The notes: generated from the letters alone by a model not told the origin. Shown: positions 30,816 to 43,229, counted from the first letter of the stretch. The stretch is DNA of 64,000 bases from Nephrocerus scutellatus (GCA_947095585.1 OX352763.1:114183908-114247907), one strand, 5' to 3'. Numbers and translations are program-made.

Positions 30816-31500
30816 TGATTTGGTGTTGTTATACTGGATTTTGCCTTTATGGATTGGCTGTTACTATGCTAGATTTTGCTTCTACGTGTGCATGGTGTCT
30901 GTAAGATAAAAATTTATGCTCAAATGTTCGTCATTACACATCCATAGCAGTTATGCATTCTGAATTAAATAGCCTTCTTCCACACGTCATAAAAATATTC
31001 AGACGCAGTCTATAACTCGGAGCCGGAAAAGGTGGATTGTGGTATTTATACCAAAAGTGGTGAGGAAGAGTGGAGAGATATCACACCCAACCCAAGTTTG
31101 TTTTGAAGACAATTGAGAAGGTTATTGATAATTATATAAGGCCAGTCATATTGGGAAGGGAACCACTACACATCAGTAGTCAGAGCGAACAGATTAACGA
31201 AAACTGAACTGTGGGAGCTGGCAAGAAGCACCTTTTCAGACAAGGAAATCTACGCTATATCCTTCTCATAGCATCTCATGATATGATAAGGAGTGCTTTG
31301 AAGAGAAGTAAATAGCATATCCATAAGATGGATATGCGAGATGCTGGGCACAAAAAGAGTGGAGATAATAGTTGACGACAATTATGGGCAACATGGCAAG
31401 ATGATGCGCGCAAGGAGGAGTATTATGTCACTTTTTTTGTTAGAACATAGTTGTATATGAACTCCTTCAAGTAAATCGTGAGGAGTAAGTCAACGAATAA
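30816..31500. other. No gene seen
   Basis: Non-repetitive sequence. Short frames only, none with a recognisable domain. Confidence 0.4.
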
Positions 31501-31508
31501 TACACTCG

Positions 31509-31840
31509 ATGAAATTCATGAACGAGCAACGTTATAAAAATTACTACCGAAATTCTGAGTCGGATGTTGCAACTATAAGAGCAGCTTCTTCAATTTTCGG
31601 CCGTCATATTCGTCCCACGGGACAAGCTATAATGGATAAATTCCAGTCAACATGTTCACTATTGAAAGTTTCTGTGCCAGTGAGACAACACACCGGCCGA
31701 AATACCGCAAATATCGCAGCCGTAAGTCCTTCATTCAAAATGAGCCAAATCAGTTGATTCAACGCCTCAGTCTCAGTCCGCATTATGACGAATTTTGCGT
31801 AAAGATCTTGTCCTACACACTTACAAGATCAAATTAACTT
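31509..31840 (+). pseudogene. mariner-like transposase N-terminal fragment, plus strand
   Basis: The frame gives YKNYYRNSESDVATIRAASS IFGRHIRPTGQAIMDKFQST then CSLLKVSVPVRQHTGRNTAN, the linker between the two helix-turn-helix units. The KMSQISxQRLSLS region follows with a frameshift. It resembles the N-terminal part of the element at 36.2-37.1 kb (TDRSNYRKYHSFISASVQNE there) and the insert-broken one at 34.0-34.3 kb. No catalytic domain follows. Confidence 0.65.
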
Positions 31841-32499
31841 AAGAACTGAAGCTTCTTAATCAAACGCTGAAGCGCTGAATCTTATGTTTTGTTACGATAA
31901 GTTATGTCCTTATTGAAAAATCCTTGATATACATATAACCATTAATGTTATTAAATGGCTTATACAATAATATATTTAAACGTAATCACTGCATAGGTTA
32001 CTTTAAAAGAAATTAACTCTTCTTTGCTTTGATGTTTATCGAAAATCACGAACTCATACTTGGCGCCAAACTACTCATCATACAAAGTGCTTTTCACCTT
32101 GAAATTGTGGAGACTGCATCCAATTAGATGTGTGATCACTTGGAAGTTATCTTTAAATAGTAGCTGATGAATAAATTAATATAAAAAATAACTGCAAATG
32201 CACTTTTGTACAATTTTTATGGCATTACCGATCAAGCTTAAGCTTATAACAAGATGTACGATGTAAAAGGCAATAGCTTAGTCTGTAATTTATTACCATT
32301 TCAAATACTGTTTATAACTTTATTCAATTGCAAGTATTTTCAAATAAAATTGATTAAAGTTACGTAGGTAGATGGAAGATGCATTTTGTTGTGTCATAAA
32401 TATTTTTAATGATTACAAAAGTTACTGTGAATGAATTTCATCTGCCTGTCAAGACTCTGTCAATACTGCTATCATCATAGCATTCAAGATGCTGTTGTA
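31841..32499. other. AT-rich stretch, no gene seen
   Basis: AT-rich, no conserved frame. Nothing recognisable. Confidence 0.4.
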
Positions 32500-32999
32500 A
32501 AGGGTTATCCAATAAGAGTGTGCTAACTTTAAAATGAAATCAAACGAAAAGTAAATATGATATCAAAGAAAAATTATTTTTATTTGAAAGCTTAATTCCT
32601 GACATTAATGATGGAATATAATCTCTTTTTTAATATGCCTCACGACTACGTCTATAGCATATCGCATTCTTTTAACCCAATTTTGGACCACTTGTGAATC
32701 TCACCAACAACACGAATAATGTTTGTTTGGTCAGTTGATGTCGGTTTATTGGCATAAACAAGTGACTTCAAATATCCCCGCAAAAAATAGTCCAATAGAG
32801 TGATGTCGCAAGATCAAGGAGGCCAATTCACCGGTCCATTTCTTGAGAAACTCGTAATTTTTTCATAAAAGTTTTTAACAAATCATGGGTACAACATGGT
32901 AGCGCTTGCTGTATGTCTCGTACCGCCATCTTGCTGAATATTTTCGAACAAATAATCTCTAATCATCGATCTGTAACGTGCTCCTTACCAAGGGGAGCG

Positions 33000-33640
33000 C
33001 TGTATCTTACTTGATTGATGGATTTGATAGTTGGTGAACTCGGCAGATAAATAGGGCAAGGATCCTAGAACTTAGAATGTCTAGAATGGGCACTGTCTTC
33101 GTATTTAGTAGCATAGTCATTCAACTGCAGTACCGTGATGTTGCCTGGAATAGTTTCTATCCTAGGCGGCCTAGGAAACGAGGCAGCAGATCTCTGTGCA
33201 TGAGAAGAAGCAGAAGGAGCTTTCACTGGCCTCAAGCTCGGTATTGCCTATTCCAAAGCCATATCAAAAACAGAGTTAAAAAATTGGAAAACACTGCCAT
33301 CGAAGCGGAATGGGTGTCATCGACTGGGATAAGACAGGCCAAAAAGCTTCTCAAATACAACATTAGTCATATGGACCGCCATACACTAAGAACACTAGTC
33401 TGGTGCTTGACAGGACACGGCCCCTTCCATAGCCATCTCTTGAAAATGGGTAAATCCCAATCGGATCGCTGCCGATTTCGTTACGAAGCAAAGGAAACCA
33501 CAGAGCACATACTTTTCATATGTTCAGCCCTCACCCGGAAAAGAATAAAACATTTCAAGGTTCATACAGTTCTCTGGCCAAATGCCTAACCAATTGAATT
33601 GGCAAATGTGGTGGCCTCTACAAAGGAAATGAGCAATCAC
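33000..33640 (+). mobile_element. LINE 3' fragment (RNase H C-terminus and zinc-finger-like end)
   Basis: The frame 33,077-33,589 and its neighbours give WVPRLGGLGNEAADLCA-like text (near 33,155-33,200, shifted), KNRVKKLENTAIEAEW, LRTLVWCLTGHGPFHSHLLK then MGKSQSDRCRFRYEAKETTE and HILFICSALTRKR. This is the C-terminal RNase H and CCHC-like end of an RNase H-bearing LINE. It is inserted within the mariner-like element. Confidence 0.7.
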
Positions 33641-33713
33641 ATAATGTGGTGAAACATCTGTGATGCACAATAGACCACAAGGTCGCAGTGCACATGGCTT
33701 TACAGCCCCATCT

Positions 33714-33966
33714 ACAATAATAACAATAATAATAATAGGCGCGACAGACCATTGCGGTCCAAGGCCTAGCTTTTCGCGACCATTTGTGAAGAGACCTACA
33801 ATTTTAGGACGGATCGGAACGGCGAATTGAGAAGCTTTCCGTGACAAGGAAATACTCTCGAAACGTTTGTCACTCCGTGAAAAATACTTTTGGTGTTTCT
33901 GGGATTCGAGCCACGAACCTCCTGCTTAGTAGCCGTGCGCATTTCGACTGAGCCACGGCGCCCACC
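33714..33966 (-). mobile_element. tRNA-derived SINE, copy C, minus strand
   Basis: Minus-strand text: GGCGCCGTGGCTCAGTCG (A-box region), GGCTCGAATCCCAG (B-box region), AACACCAAAAGTATTTTTCA, GGAAAGCTTCTCAATTCGCC, AGGCCTTGGACCGCAATGG and GTCTGTCGCGCC, ending in an (ATT)n run at 33,714-33,738. This copy shows the full head, body and tail, about 250 bp. AAT-rich text on the other side as well may be part of the target duplication. Confidence 0.85.
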
Positions 33967-34426
33967 AGCACCACAATAATAATAAATAATAAAACCCAAG
34001 TCTTTACGCAAAATACGCCATGGTGTGCCATATATGACAGTCGCAATTGTTGTGAACGTCATTGGAATGGATAAATTTCGATCCTCTTGCACATTCTCTT
34101 CTACGGCAGCAATGTTTTCTTCACTTCGAGCATTGCTTTGGTACCTATTGGTACTCTTACATCATGCAAAAAATAATTACTTTCAAAATCTATCAACAAT
34201 TCGACGAATAGTTCGTTCAAAGGGACGATTATGTAGACCATAAATAGCGCAGTTTGGCGAACAGAACACTGATTTTGATAATAAGTTGTTGCAATTTGTA
34301 TCGCTCCATTTTACAAAATGTTTAACCTTACTGAACAGGAATGACAATGACAGCTGTCAAAAATAATATTCAATATGGCCGTAATGCCTTTCGAAAATTA
34401 GGACACTCTTATTGGATAGCCATTTA

Positions 34427-36240
34427 TATGACGTTGGTTGCACCAGCGTTCTATTGCACCAACAGCTTATCACTTAAACTGTCATGTTAAACCGGTGACC
34501 TGGTGCGAATCGGGTTATATAGATACTTCTCCACTTATCTGCAATTAAATTCGCCACAGCTTTTTAAAGTGGGTTTGACTGACAACTAATCATAACATAT
34601 TGTTGTCGTATCATTAGTTTCAATTAATAATAAAAAGACAGATGGACTGACTATACCCGTCATATTGCATAATAATAATTGAATTGTGCGCTAAATCCAT
34701 TCAATTGAGATATCAAATATATTTTTTAAAAATTGTCCCGCCCACCCACATACACAACATACCATTGAACCAATAATAATTAATTATGCATAATTCTATT
34801 TCTAATGATAACTTGTCATTGTCTTGACGGACTTTCAATTTATTTTTGCTGTTTTTTATTCATTATTTGGTAATAAGCCATGAACCACGAGTACGAACCA
34901 ATAATGCCAGCACATAAAAATACACGCTTAAGGAATGCCGTTTAAATCGCTTTCTGACGTCAACTGGTTTTCTTGTCTTTGGCCGCGCTTTGAAGTCTGA
35001 TACCAGATTAGGTTCTAGCGTAAATTATTCGGTGATTGCCCTTTGGTGGATGAAAACACAATAATTATTATTATGAATTTTTTGTTCTTAATTGCTAAGA
35101 AATTAAAAACATTGACCTTGTATGCCAAGCGAAGGTGTAAACTCCAGTTGAACTTGAATTCTGGGGCTTAGACAAGTTTACTCTTACTAACATTTATATG
35201 CGCTGCTAAATTAGCCATTTTTTGTTGCTGTTAGCACTTGTAAGGAAACAGACAATACTATGTAGTATATGCAATAAGTTCTTTGTCAACAGATTTCCTC
35301 CATGCCACTCACTACCCGTTAAAAATGATCGAACGATCAGTCAGAGATGCTTGACGCACCTTAAATGTTAGCCTGTCACAATTTTAATTAATTGTTTAAT
35401 TAATGTTTTCGCTCCAATTGGCAACTAAGTTGGAGAACATGCTAAGTTGCTTAACGATAAAATAAAGCACTTTTCCTCGTAGTTGTTTTAATGTCTAGAT
35501 TTAATGAATCATTAACAAGTAACTAATCAGAACAGAGTTTTTAGCTTCGACTGTCTGAGCGTCTGTCCGCTTGTATCTAGTCAAAAACTAATTAGGAATA
35601 AACTCCGTAAATCACTGGGAGCAGGTGTGATTGGCATCAATTTGAATTGTAAGACTGATTCGTTCTCAGTGTGTCGAGATGCTCATAACTTTGTATGTAA
35701 AACACAATACTACTGAATCTTTTTGGAGGTGCACTGATGAAACAGCAATATGTATTCATGTAGCATACGGCGCATGTGCATAGACATCTCATATTTTCAT
35801 CTCTTTGATTTCCTAACTCCGACGCAGTGCTTAGCACTACAAGGGTGCAAATCACTTATAACTGAGGTAGAGCCCCAAAATACTATCACAACGATATGGG
35901 ACGAACAACCAAGGCCGGATGGCGCAAGCCTGTAGTTTTACTGGGTACCCGAAAACTCTCTTCACTCTCTTATATATTGCGAAACTCACGGTTTGTCAAT
36001 CAAAAGGAGAGTTAGTCACAACACTATCCTAACGATATGGAACAAACAGTCTAGGTCTATTAGAAAGCAAACCTAAATATTCTTAACTATCCAGAGAGAA
36101 CTTGGTGGCGGATTCCGCAAACATGAGTTTTACTGGATATCCGAAAACTCTATTCCCTCTCTTATATCTTAAGAAACTCACGGTCAAACAGAGAATGCGT
36201 ACCCAGTAAGACTGATGCTTCCGATATCCGGAAATTTATT
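34427..36240. other. AT-rich stretch, no gene seen
   Basis: No recognisable gene. Weakly repeated text (GAAAACTCT, CTCTTATAT, AGAAACTCACGG) recurs at about 35,945-36,000 and 36,140-36,185, a local duplication of about 190 bp spacing. Confidence 0.45.
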
Positions 36241-36244
36241 CCAC

Positions 36245-37105
36245 ACATCTTAAAGTTAAGTATGGAATTCGATATCGGTCATAAGATTACCGCGAGCACG
36301 TTTGCAGCGATCGATTCTTTTGCGCCAATTTTCCACTACTCTTCCACACTTAACGACCGGAACGTTGGCAATTTCGCGTTCGATATTGTGCCTTAGCTCC
36401 GTTCTAACGTTGTTTGCATAAGCCAACGACTAAACGTAACCCAATAAAAAGAATCGCATGAACGATCTGGCCATTCGACCGGACCATTTCTCGAGATTGT
36501 ACGATTACCGAACTTCCCTTTCAATAGATCAATAGTTTGACCAGCTGTGTGGCATGTGGCACCATCTTGTTGGAACCACATATGATCCATTTAATTCTGG
36601 CCAAAAATAGCCTTCCAAAATGGCACGATAACGAATTCCACCCCATGGCGATCATTTTCATCGACGAAAAAATACGATTGAATCACACCTCCGACATGAA
36701 ATCCACATCACACGATGACTTTTTGTGGATGCAATGGAGTCTCTTTGCTTATTAACAAAATATGCCATCAAGCCAAAAATAAACTTAATCGCTGAAGATG
36801 ATTTTTCGATTAAACTCAGGATTTCCTTCAAATTGTTGCAAAAGCCCAATCGGTGAACTTTCGGCGCTTCAAACGATCAAGAAGCTTCAGTTCTTTAGTT
36901 AGGTAAGGGTGTAGGCCAGGATCTTTACGAAAATTCACCACAATGTGGACTGAGAGATACCGAATTCCTGTGAACGGCGGTGGAATCGTCTGACTTGGTT
37001 CATTTTGAACTGAAGCACTTATAAAGCTGTGATATTTGCGGTAATTCGACCGGTCAGTTGTCTCAATGGCACAGTTACGAATGTGAATATGTTGTTGACT
37101 CATAT
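36245..37105 (-). pseudogene. rosa-related mariner-like transposase, decayed
   Basis: Minus strand: MSQQHIHIRNCAIETTDRSN at 37,103, RYLSVHIVVNFRKDPGLHPY and LLDRLKRRKFTDWAFATI (36,950-36,830) form the DNA-binding region and linker. HMWFQQDGATCHTAGQTIDL then LKGKFGNRTISRNGPVEWPD and RSCD (36,585-36,455) hold the second and third catalytic motifs, with 36 residues between QQD and SCD as in the full rosa-like copy. The C-terminus NVRTELRHNIEREIANVPVV lies near 36,410-36,350. The sequence differs greatly from the 13.3 kb element, so it is an older relative. Confidence 0.75.
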
Positions 37106-37489
37106 TGTTCCACTATAACACGCACAGCCTGTCTAGGAGACGATTATTACGACCGAAAATTAGAGTAAGCGCTCTTATAGTTGGGAACTTCGGGAGTAAT
37201 GTTTAATCCTTTCTAAACATTCACCATGATAAAAACGTAAACCTAAACTGACGTTTTGATATTGGCAAATCATAAAAAAAGTTTAAGGGTGCGCTTGTAT
37301 TAAAATGCAAAATTGTTATGTCCCTATTGAAAAATTATTATATTCGATTTTTCGACTAGGTCCGTTGCTTCATCTTATTCTAATTGATGCAGCTCAACAG
37401 CTATCTTAATAAACATGGCTACCAGACCATGTTGACTGACTATTTTTAGGATAAATTGGAAGACACTTACTTGTAGGATATATTTGGTT

Positions 37490-37900
37490 TCAACAAAAAG
37501 GCGCCACATGGCCAAACCATCGAGTTATTGAAGTCAATGTTCGGTGACCGTACTGTCACCAAAAATGAACCTTGTTTGTGTGATTTCAGGCCTCTGGACT
37601 TTTTTCTTTAGGGCTGTATCAAGTCTATGGTCTATGCATATATAGACCTTGACTTTAGACAACCTCATGACCAAATGGCATATACGAGTACCCTGATTTA
37701 TACGAAAAAGTCTTTAATAATTTGGTTCAATTGAATCACTCATACAGGCGTTTCCGTGAAGGATATTTTTTAAATGATGTTGTGTTCCATAATTATTGCC
37801 ATCGATGGTACTTCAATTTTTGGTGATGGTTCTTTAATATCTTAAACACAGGATGATTTATTTAAAAAACAAAATGAGGCGCTCTTAATGAAAAAAAACC
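37490..37900 (+). pseudogene. mariner-like transposase C-terminal fragment, plus strand
   Basis: The frame gives APHGQTIELLKSMFGDRTVT KNEPCLCDFRPLDFFL, then CIKSMVYAYIDLDF. These parallel TAGQTIDLLKGKFGNRTISR and SCD...LDYFLWG in the 36.2 kb copy. It is the opposite orientation, so it is a separate insertion or an inversion of part of the neighbour. Confidence 0.65.
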
Positions 37901-39100
37901 ACTGAGCTATGCATTATGTGCCAACTGACTCCTGTAGTAATTTCCTTAAGCCGCAATTTTAATAAAATTTGCAACAGAATGTGTAATTCTAAGGAATTTC
38001 AAAATAATCACTTAATTTTACATAAAATGTATTGCTGCCGCCTATAATTACACTTATTACTCATCAAAAAAAAAACATCCGCCCTACGATAAATTTTCCA
38101 AACTCCTTAGTGGTAATCGTAGAATGTGCAAATGTTTTTTCATAAAAAAGTATGTAATAATAATAATAATTTATAATTCCCTTCTATCTCATCGAATCAA
38201 TTATTCAATAAATCAATGCAGCTGCTATTTAGAAAGTGTTTTCCTATCCAGCCATAATAATTGTGGCAATTATGCGAAATGTTGGTAATAAAAAATAAAT
38301 TGCAACTTATAATTGCAATTGCAATTGGATGTTCCGAAAGAGATCTTTAAATATTTGTGTTTTTTTACTGAAAATTCCTCATTAATTGTTCTATACACGA
38401 TTGTTGTAAAGAGAATGTTAGTGTAAAGTTCAGAGTCATTACAACATTGTCTTACCAATTTATTAGGTCCCAGACAAGGTAGTGCTGTAAACATCTATTG
38501 TATTGATCAGCAACAGATGATCTTGAATGTAAAGATCACACCAAAACAACAACAACAACAATAACTATAACAGAAATACAATTTTACACTTGGGATCGTT
38601 CGTATAAGGACAGTCTATTCATCGAACTTTACATCTAACCACCATAACTATAACATTAAATAAAAAAAATGATCTTATCGCGTTTTTTTACTAATTTATA
38701 TCTATTGTGTCTTCATTTTGTGTTTTTCTGCCATTAAATTCATTCCAATTAAAATCTTAGCCATAAATTGTCACTTGCGGTGCGTGTGTAGAGTTCGTTT
38801 TTTTATTGATTGGCGCATTTGAAATATCGGAGCGGCAAACTTAAAATGTCATTGGAATGTCATGGCGGAGTGTTCTATATTGGCAGCACGCAATTGTTGA
38901 CTTTATTTGTTTTTTGTTTAGTAAAAATGATCCAGTTCTAAGTTCTATCAAAGTGTATCGGCCGTCGTAACCTTGTCCTTCAATAAAATGCAGTAGACAT
39001 TTCATATTAATAATAGAGTTTGCCCATTTTACGAGTACAGATTAGTGCTGCTCCCAAGTAACAGCTTAAAGCGTTAAAGTCGAACATACGCTAGCAATTA
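37901..39100. other. AT-rich stretch, no gene seen
   Basis: Contains (AAT)n at 38,155-38,175 and (CAA)n near 38,545-38,560. No coding frame recognised. Confidence 0.45.
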
Positions 39101-39109
39101 TAACAGTAC

Positions 39110-41175
39110 GAGTGTGGCAGCCGGCACTGGAGTGGTGATCCTCGCCGCCTTAGCGAGGATCTTAAATAGAGTGCTTTGTTTTGCACACACAGACCTCGGG
39201 ATATTGATTATATCCACCTGTTTCACTTACGAGATCAGATCGGTAATCCGATACTCCGAAAGCTCCTTCAAGACGGTAGAGAAAGGTTTACTCAATTTCT
39301 GGATACGGAAACCCGCCAGATATGGACATTTGCATAATGAATGGGAATTTCTTTCTCATTATCATCCCCTGAAACTCCTGCAAAATGTATTATGCGGGAT
39401 TCCCAGTTTGGCTGTGGCCAATGACCTGAGATTATGGCAACAACTCTGGAATTATCTTCTCGTTATCTAGATATCAACTTTGGCAGATTTATTTTTATTG
39501 TAGGAAGGTCATGGGCGACTTTGGAAAGTTTTACTTGGTCAGTGTTTACTGCTAGTTTAACGCTCGTCCAGCCAACGTAGCACAGCTAGGGGTGAGATGC
39601 TTGCTGAAATACTTGTCGCGAACTCATGTCGCGTCATTAATATGCCATCAGACGATTACACCTTCAATGGACCTTTGGGCGTGATTGACAACGATGTGTC
39701 TTTCTGTAGTCCCGCGGGCGGCTCTCTCCAATTTTTTGGAGACACCTTACTAGGATGGGTTTCATCGATCATAGTCTTATTGAGATAACCCTGGACTCTG
39801 ATAGGATCCAGGATGCTTATGAGACTGTGACCCCAAGAAGATGGCACACTGGTGGTGCTGACTGGGAGGTTTACGCCGAACGCATTAGAGAGGAAGCAAC
39901 ACGCTTTTCACTTGGCGATTTCTGAAATCTAAGGGTTGACCAGCAAACCTTCTTGGTCGACACTTGGATGGTTACCATTAATGATAGCACCTTTCAAAGG
40001 GTTAAGAAAATTAACACTAAGCGTACTAAATAGTGGACTACCTAATTAAGTGCTAAACGTGCGTGGCTGAGACGTCTCAGGAAAGCGCACCAGAGGGCCA
40101 GAGATGGTGATACTCCAAGAGCCGATCAGTTTAGGTTGGCCTATCAGCGTGGCACACGTGAGTACCGAAATATGATCCTCAAACTGATTGGAGGCGTTTT
40201 GTTGCTAACAACAATAACGATCCATGGGGTGAAGTTTACCGCATATACCACAAGTCTGTGGTATTCGTGGCAATGACCGTGTGCACCACACCTGGTCTAA
40301 TAGCGTGAAAGCACTCCTAGAAGAGTTTTTCCTGGCACCCGTCTGCCGCTATATGGGCCTATGAATCTTGGGCTTGGATATGGAGATATTACATTTCTGG
40401 AGTCGTGGGAGTGTATGGCGATGGTAAGGTCCCAGAAGTCTCCTGGAATGGACGGAATGACTGGCGAGATGTGCAAAAGCATCTGGCGGGCCATTTCGGA
40501 CTATGTCACGTCGATTATCCGGAAGTGTTTTGACAAATCGTACTTCCCAGTTGCTCGGAAATCGCCAAAGTGGTAGTGCTGCTGAAGTCACCAGACAAAG
40601 TACTCAGTAACCCTCGTTCCTACCCTGGCATTAGTCTCCTCCCAGTACTTGGAGAGTATAATGGTGCGGAGACTCAAGGGGATTGCGGCTAGTCTGATGT
40701 CTGACAGGCAGTACGGTTTTCAAACGGGGAAAAGCACTGAAGATGCATGGCTGTACGTAAAAGACAGCGTGCACTGCAGTAGTTGTTTGTAGATTTCAAG
40801 GGCGCATTCGACTACCTAAGTTGGGACTCCGTGGCAAAAAGGCTGATCGAAGTGGGCTGTCGTGAAGTACCTCTTTGGCTGAGCTACTTCAGCGACAGGC
40901 AAGCTTGCTGTGTTGGCACTACTGATTGCGTCAGTAAGTCACTCGTGGTAGTCCTCAGGGATCCATTTGTGGTCCATTTATATGGAAACTAATGATGGAC
41001 ACCCTCTTAGTGCAGCTAGCAGGGTACTGCAAATGCTGTGCCTACGTGGATGATTTGATCATCCTTCTGCAACTGCTGTGCTGTGCCTGCGCGGATGATT
41101 TGATTATCCTTGTTGAAGGCAACTCGCGATATGGCTGTACAACTGCTCCCGCAAAATCCATCTCTGCTGAAGTTT
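39110..41175 (+). mobile_element. R1-like LINE, endonuclease end to reverse transcriptase, decayed
   Basis: Plus-strand blocks: a VINMPSDDYTFNGPLGVIDN region near 39,633-39,690, then RRWHTGGADWEVYAERIREE (39,835-39,895), and MVRSQKSPGMDGMTGEMCKS (40,420-40,480), the RT entry block. These are followed by PRSYPGISLLPVLGE (40,612-40,660), DRQYGFQTGKSTEDAWLYVK (40,703-40,765), FVDFKGAFDYLSWDSVAKRL (40,785-40,845) with the motif A aspartate, and the YVDDLIIL/CADDLIIL pair (41,042-41,113) holding motif C. Many frameshifts and stops separate them. The style fits the R1 group, which also has an AP-like endonuclease. It is not active. Confidence 0.75.
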
Positions 41176-41420
41176 GAGGTAAAAATTTTAAAAATCACTG
41201 AAATTTCTCTGCTATTGTAGTTTCTGTCTTTGTTAATAGTTTGAGGTCAAGAGTTTGAGGGTCAAAAGTTTGAAAATCATCGTCATCATCATAAATGGAT
41301 CTAACGATCCCGCAAAATCTGTCTCTGTGATAGTCAAAAGTTTGAAAATCACAGAAAGCTTCACTGCTATTGTTGTCTTTTAAAGTCTGCGTCAAAAGTT
41401 TTAGAATCACTATCATTCAA
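41176..41420. repeat. Degenerate short tandem repeat, TCAAAAGTTTGAAAATCA type
   Basis: Units such as GAAGTTTGAGG, TCAAAAGTTTGAAAATCATC and CAAAAGTTTGAAAATCACAG recur about six times with 15-60 bp gaps just after the R1-like ORF, partly interleaved with scraps of its 3' text (GATCCCGCAAAATCTGTCTC). Confidence 0.6.
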
Positions 41421-42330
41421 TTACATACGAGTAGTATACTGATGTTATTTCATAGTTTGAGAATTTTAATGTTTGGCAATCACAATAGTACGTGCGTGCA
41501 TCAGTGAGCGAGTGACTGGGGCAATTATGGTCGACTGATATATTTATTGCAACATTTTATATGCCAGTTTGACTTGGAGGTGTCATCCGGTCAAGTTGTT
41601 GTTGATACTTCAATTGAATGCGATGTTAACAATTTACAATTTGTTTTTGCGATGACGATTGGAATCTCGAGTTCGAACGGAGTAATTATCTGTGAAGTGT
41701 AAGCTATGATAATTAACCCACAAGCACGGCAATCTTGTGTCTTGTAAGTGGGTATAGATGTATGTTCAATAAATCTTTGCCATTCTTTCATTGTAAGCCA
41801 CAACAGTGCAGTACAAATGCTGACAAATTATCAAAGTTCTAAGACAAGAAAAATGTCTATGCACAAGAAAAATCTATCCGGCGACAAAGATTTATTATGC
41901 GATTTTAATTGGAAACTATTAAAAGTTCATGGTCTAAGTTCTGCCGGCTAAAATAATTAACAGAAAGACTTGACTTGTATAGATATTGGTTTTGACAAAA
42001 AAAATATTTGCTCGTTGTGTTGATAGCAATCTTAGAACAAAATACATACATACAACATACGCTTAACTCTTTTTTTGGGCCATAAGTCTTAGTTTTAATT
42101 TTTTCCATTGTGAGAGCTCTATGAAACTTATGTTTAGAGAAAACTAAAGGCTACAGCCCATAGAATACGTTGCGTCAGTTGCGTCGACGTATGTAACGCA
42201 AAGAGGTAACCTAATGAATACGTTGTCGTCGTATAGAAACTGTCAGATATTAACGTGGTTACCTGCAAGAACCACATTACCCCACGGTACTCTTCACCCA
42301 CGGATTAGGTTCTGAAACGCCATAAACGCC
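41421..42330. other. AT-rich stretch, no gene seen
   Basis: Nothing recognisable. Frames of 60-75 codons lack known domains. Confidence 0.4.
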
Positions 42331-42591
42331 CACCCACAATATATTCTATTGCAGATGTATTAGTATAATTGGGTGTAAGGGCCCAGTGTTCTCACTGATG
42401 GGAGCGAAACCTAAATAAATCTCTGCCATTCTATGGGTCACTGTATCCAATTGAATCAAACGCAACTCGACGCCAACTATTGTCTTCCCGCTCGGGCATA
42501 ACCACAGCCACCACGAAACCCCCCAAAGGGCCGCTCCTACTGCCGGAAACGGACATTCATCCGTGGCTTCCACGACACCCGTGGTACCAGA

Positions 42592-42841
42592 AATCTCCGG
42601 TGGGATTTCGTAGCAACCATGTAAAAGCTAGCGGCCAAAAACTAGCCTAGCAACCAGCAGCCATCAATCACGAAGTCACTACTCCAGTTGAGCTCCTCAC
42701 AACTCGGGACTGGTAATCTCCGGTGGGATTTTGTAGCAACCATGTAAAAGCTAGCGGCCAAAAACTAGCCTAGCAACCAGCAGCCATTAATCACGAAGCC
42801 ACTACTCCAGTTGAGTTCCTCACAACTCGGGACTGGTAACT
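42592..42841. repeat. Two-copy 123-bp tandem duplication
   Basis: CTCCGGTGGGATTTCGTAGC starts at 42,595 and again at 42,718, 123 bp later, with nearly identical bodies (AGCTAGCGGCCAAAAACTAG, CACTACTCCAGTTGAG) ending at CTCGGGACTGGTAA. Few mismatches imply a recent event. Confidence 0.9.
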
Positions 42842-42859
42842 CTTAGTCAGTCAGTTGTT

Positions 42860-43226
42860 TCCGTCGTAATGTCCGTCCAAGCTGTCCATTCGTCCGTAAT
42901 CTGTCGACGCTGACATCCGCAACACCAAGCTGCCTAGCTCTACGCCGCCCAAACACTAATCTTGCATTCCCATTCAATCATTCAACTTGTTCCCTACAGC
43001 TTAAAGCTGATGCAAACTCATACACACCGTTTAGCCTCTGAATCCCCATCACATTCAAATTTCTGACGTCCGAGTATAACGGAAATTCACAGAGAACATG
43101 TCGCCAGTCTATCCTAAGAGAACCACAAATACAGTTTTTGTTGATACACAAATGCATTAAGAGTTGTCGTCGTACAGCCAAACAAAAACATGCCAAACAA
43201 TGCCCAAACAAGTAAATGTGATACAC
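42860..43226 (-). mobile_element. R1-like LINE 3' end, minus strand
   Basis: The minus frame reads CGSLRIDWRHVLCEFPLYSD VRNLNVMGIQRLNGVYEF (43,120-42,990), the WxHVLCECPxY CCHC-like end of an R1-type ORF2. The same block occurs at 50,095-50,290, also minus, with 5'-flanking CGTCCGTAATCTGTCGACGC-like text in common. Confidence 0.65.
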
Positions 43227-43229
43227 CCG

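Larger units (their letters stand above)
32500..34424 (-). mobile_element. mariner-like element with intact ends, interrupted by a LINE piece and a SINE
   Basis: The left end AAGGGTTATCCAATAAGAGT (32,500) is matched by the complement of the right end ACTCTTATTGGATAGCCATT (34,424) with two mismatches, and TA lies at both borders (32,498-32,499 and 34,425-34,426). The minus strand encodes transposase pieces. The N-terminus begins near 34,310 (MERYKLQQLI) and runs with frameshifts to about 34,000. The catalytic and C-terminal part (QQDGGTRHTA, then NGPVNWPP and SCDITLLDYFL) lies at 32,960-32,700. The first catalytic region is missing, replaced by about 1 kb of foreign sequence (33,000-33,990). 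Confidence 0.85.
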
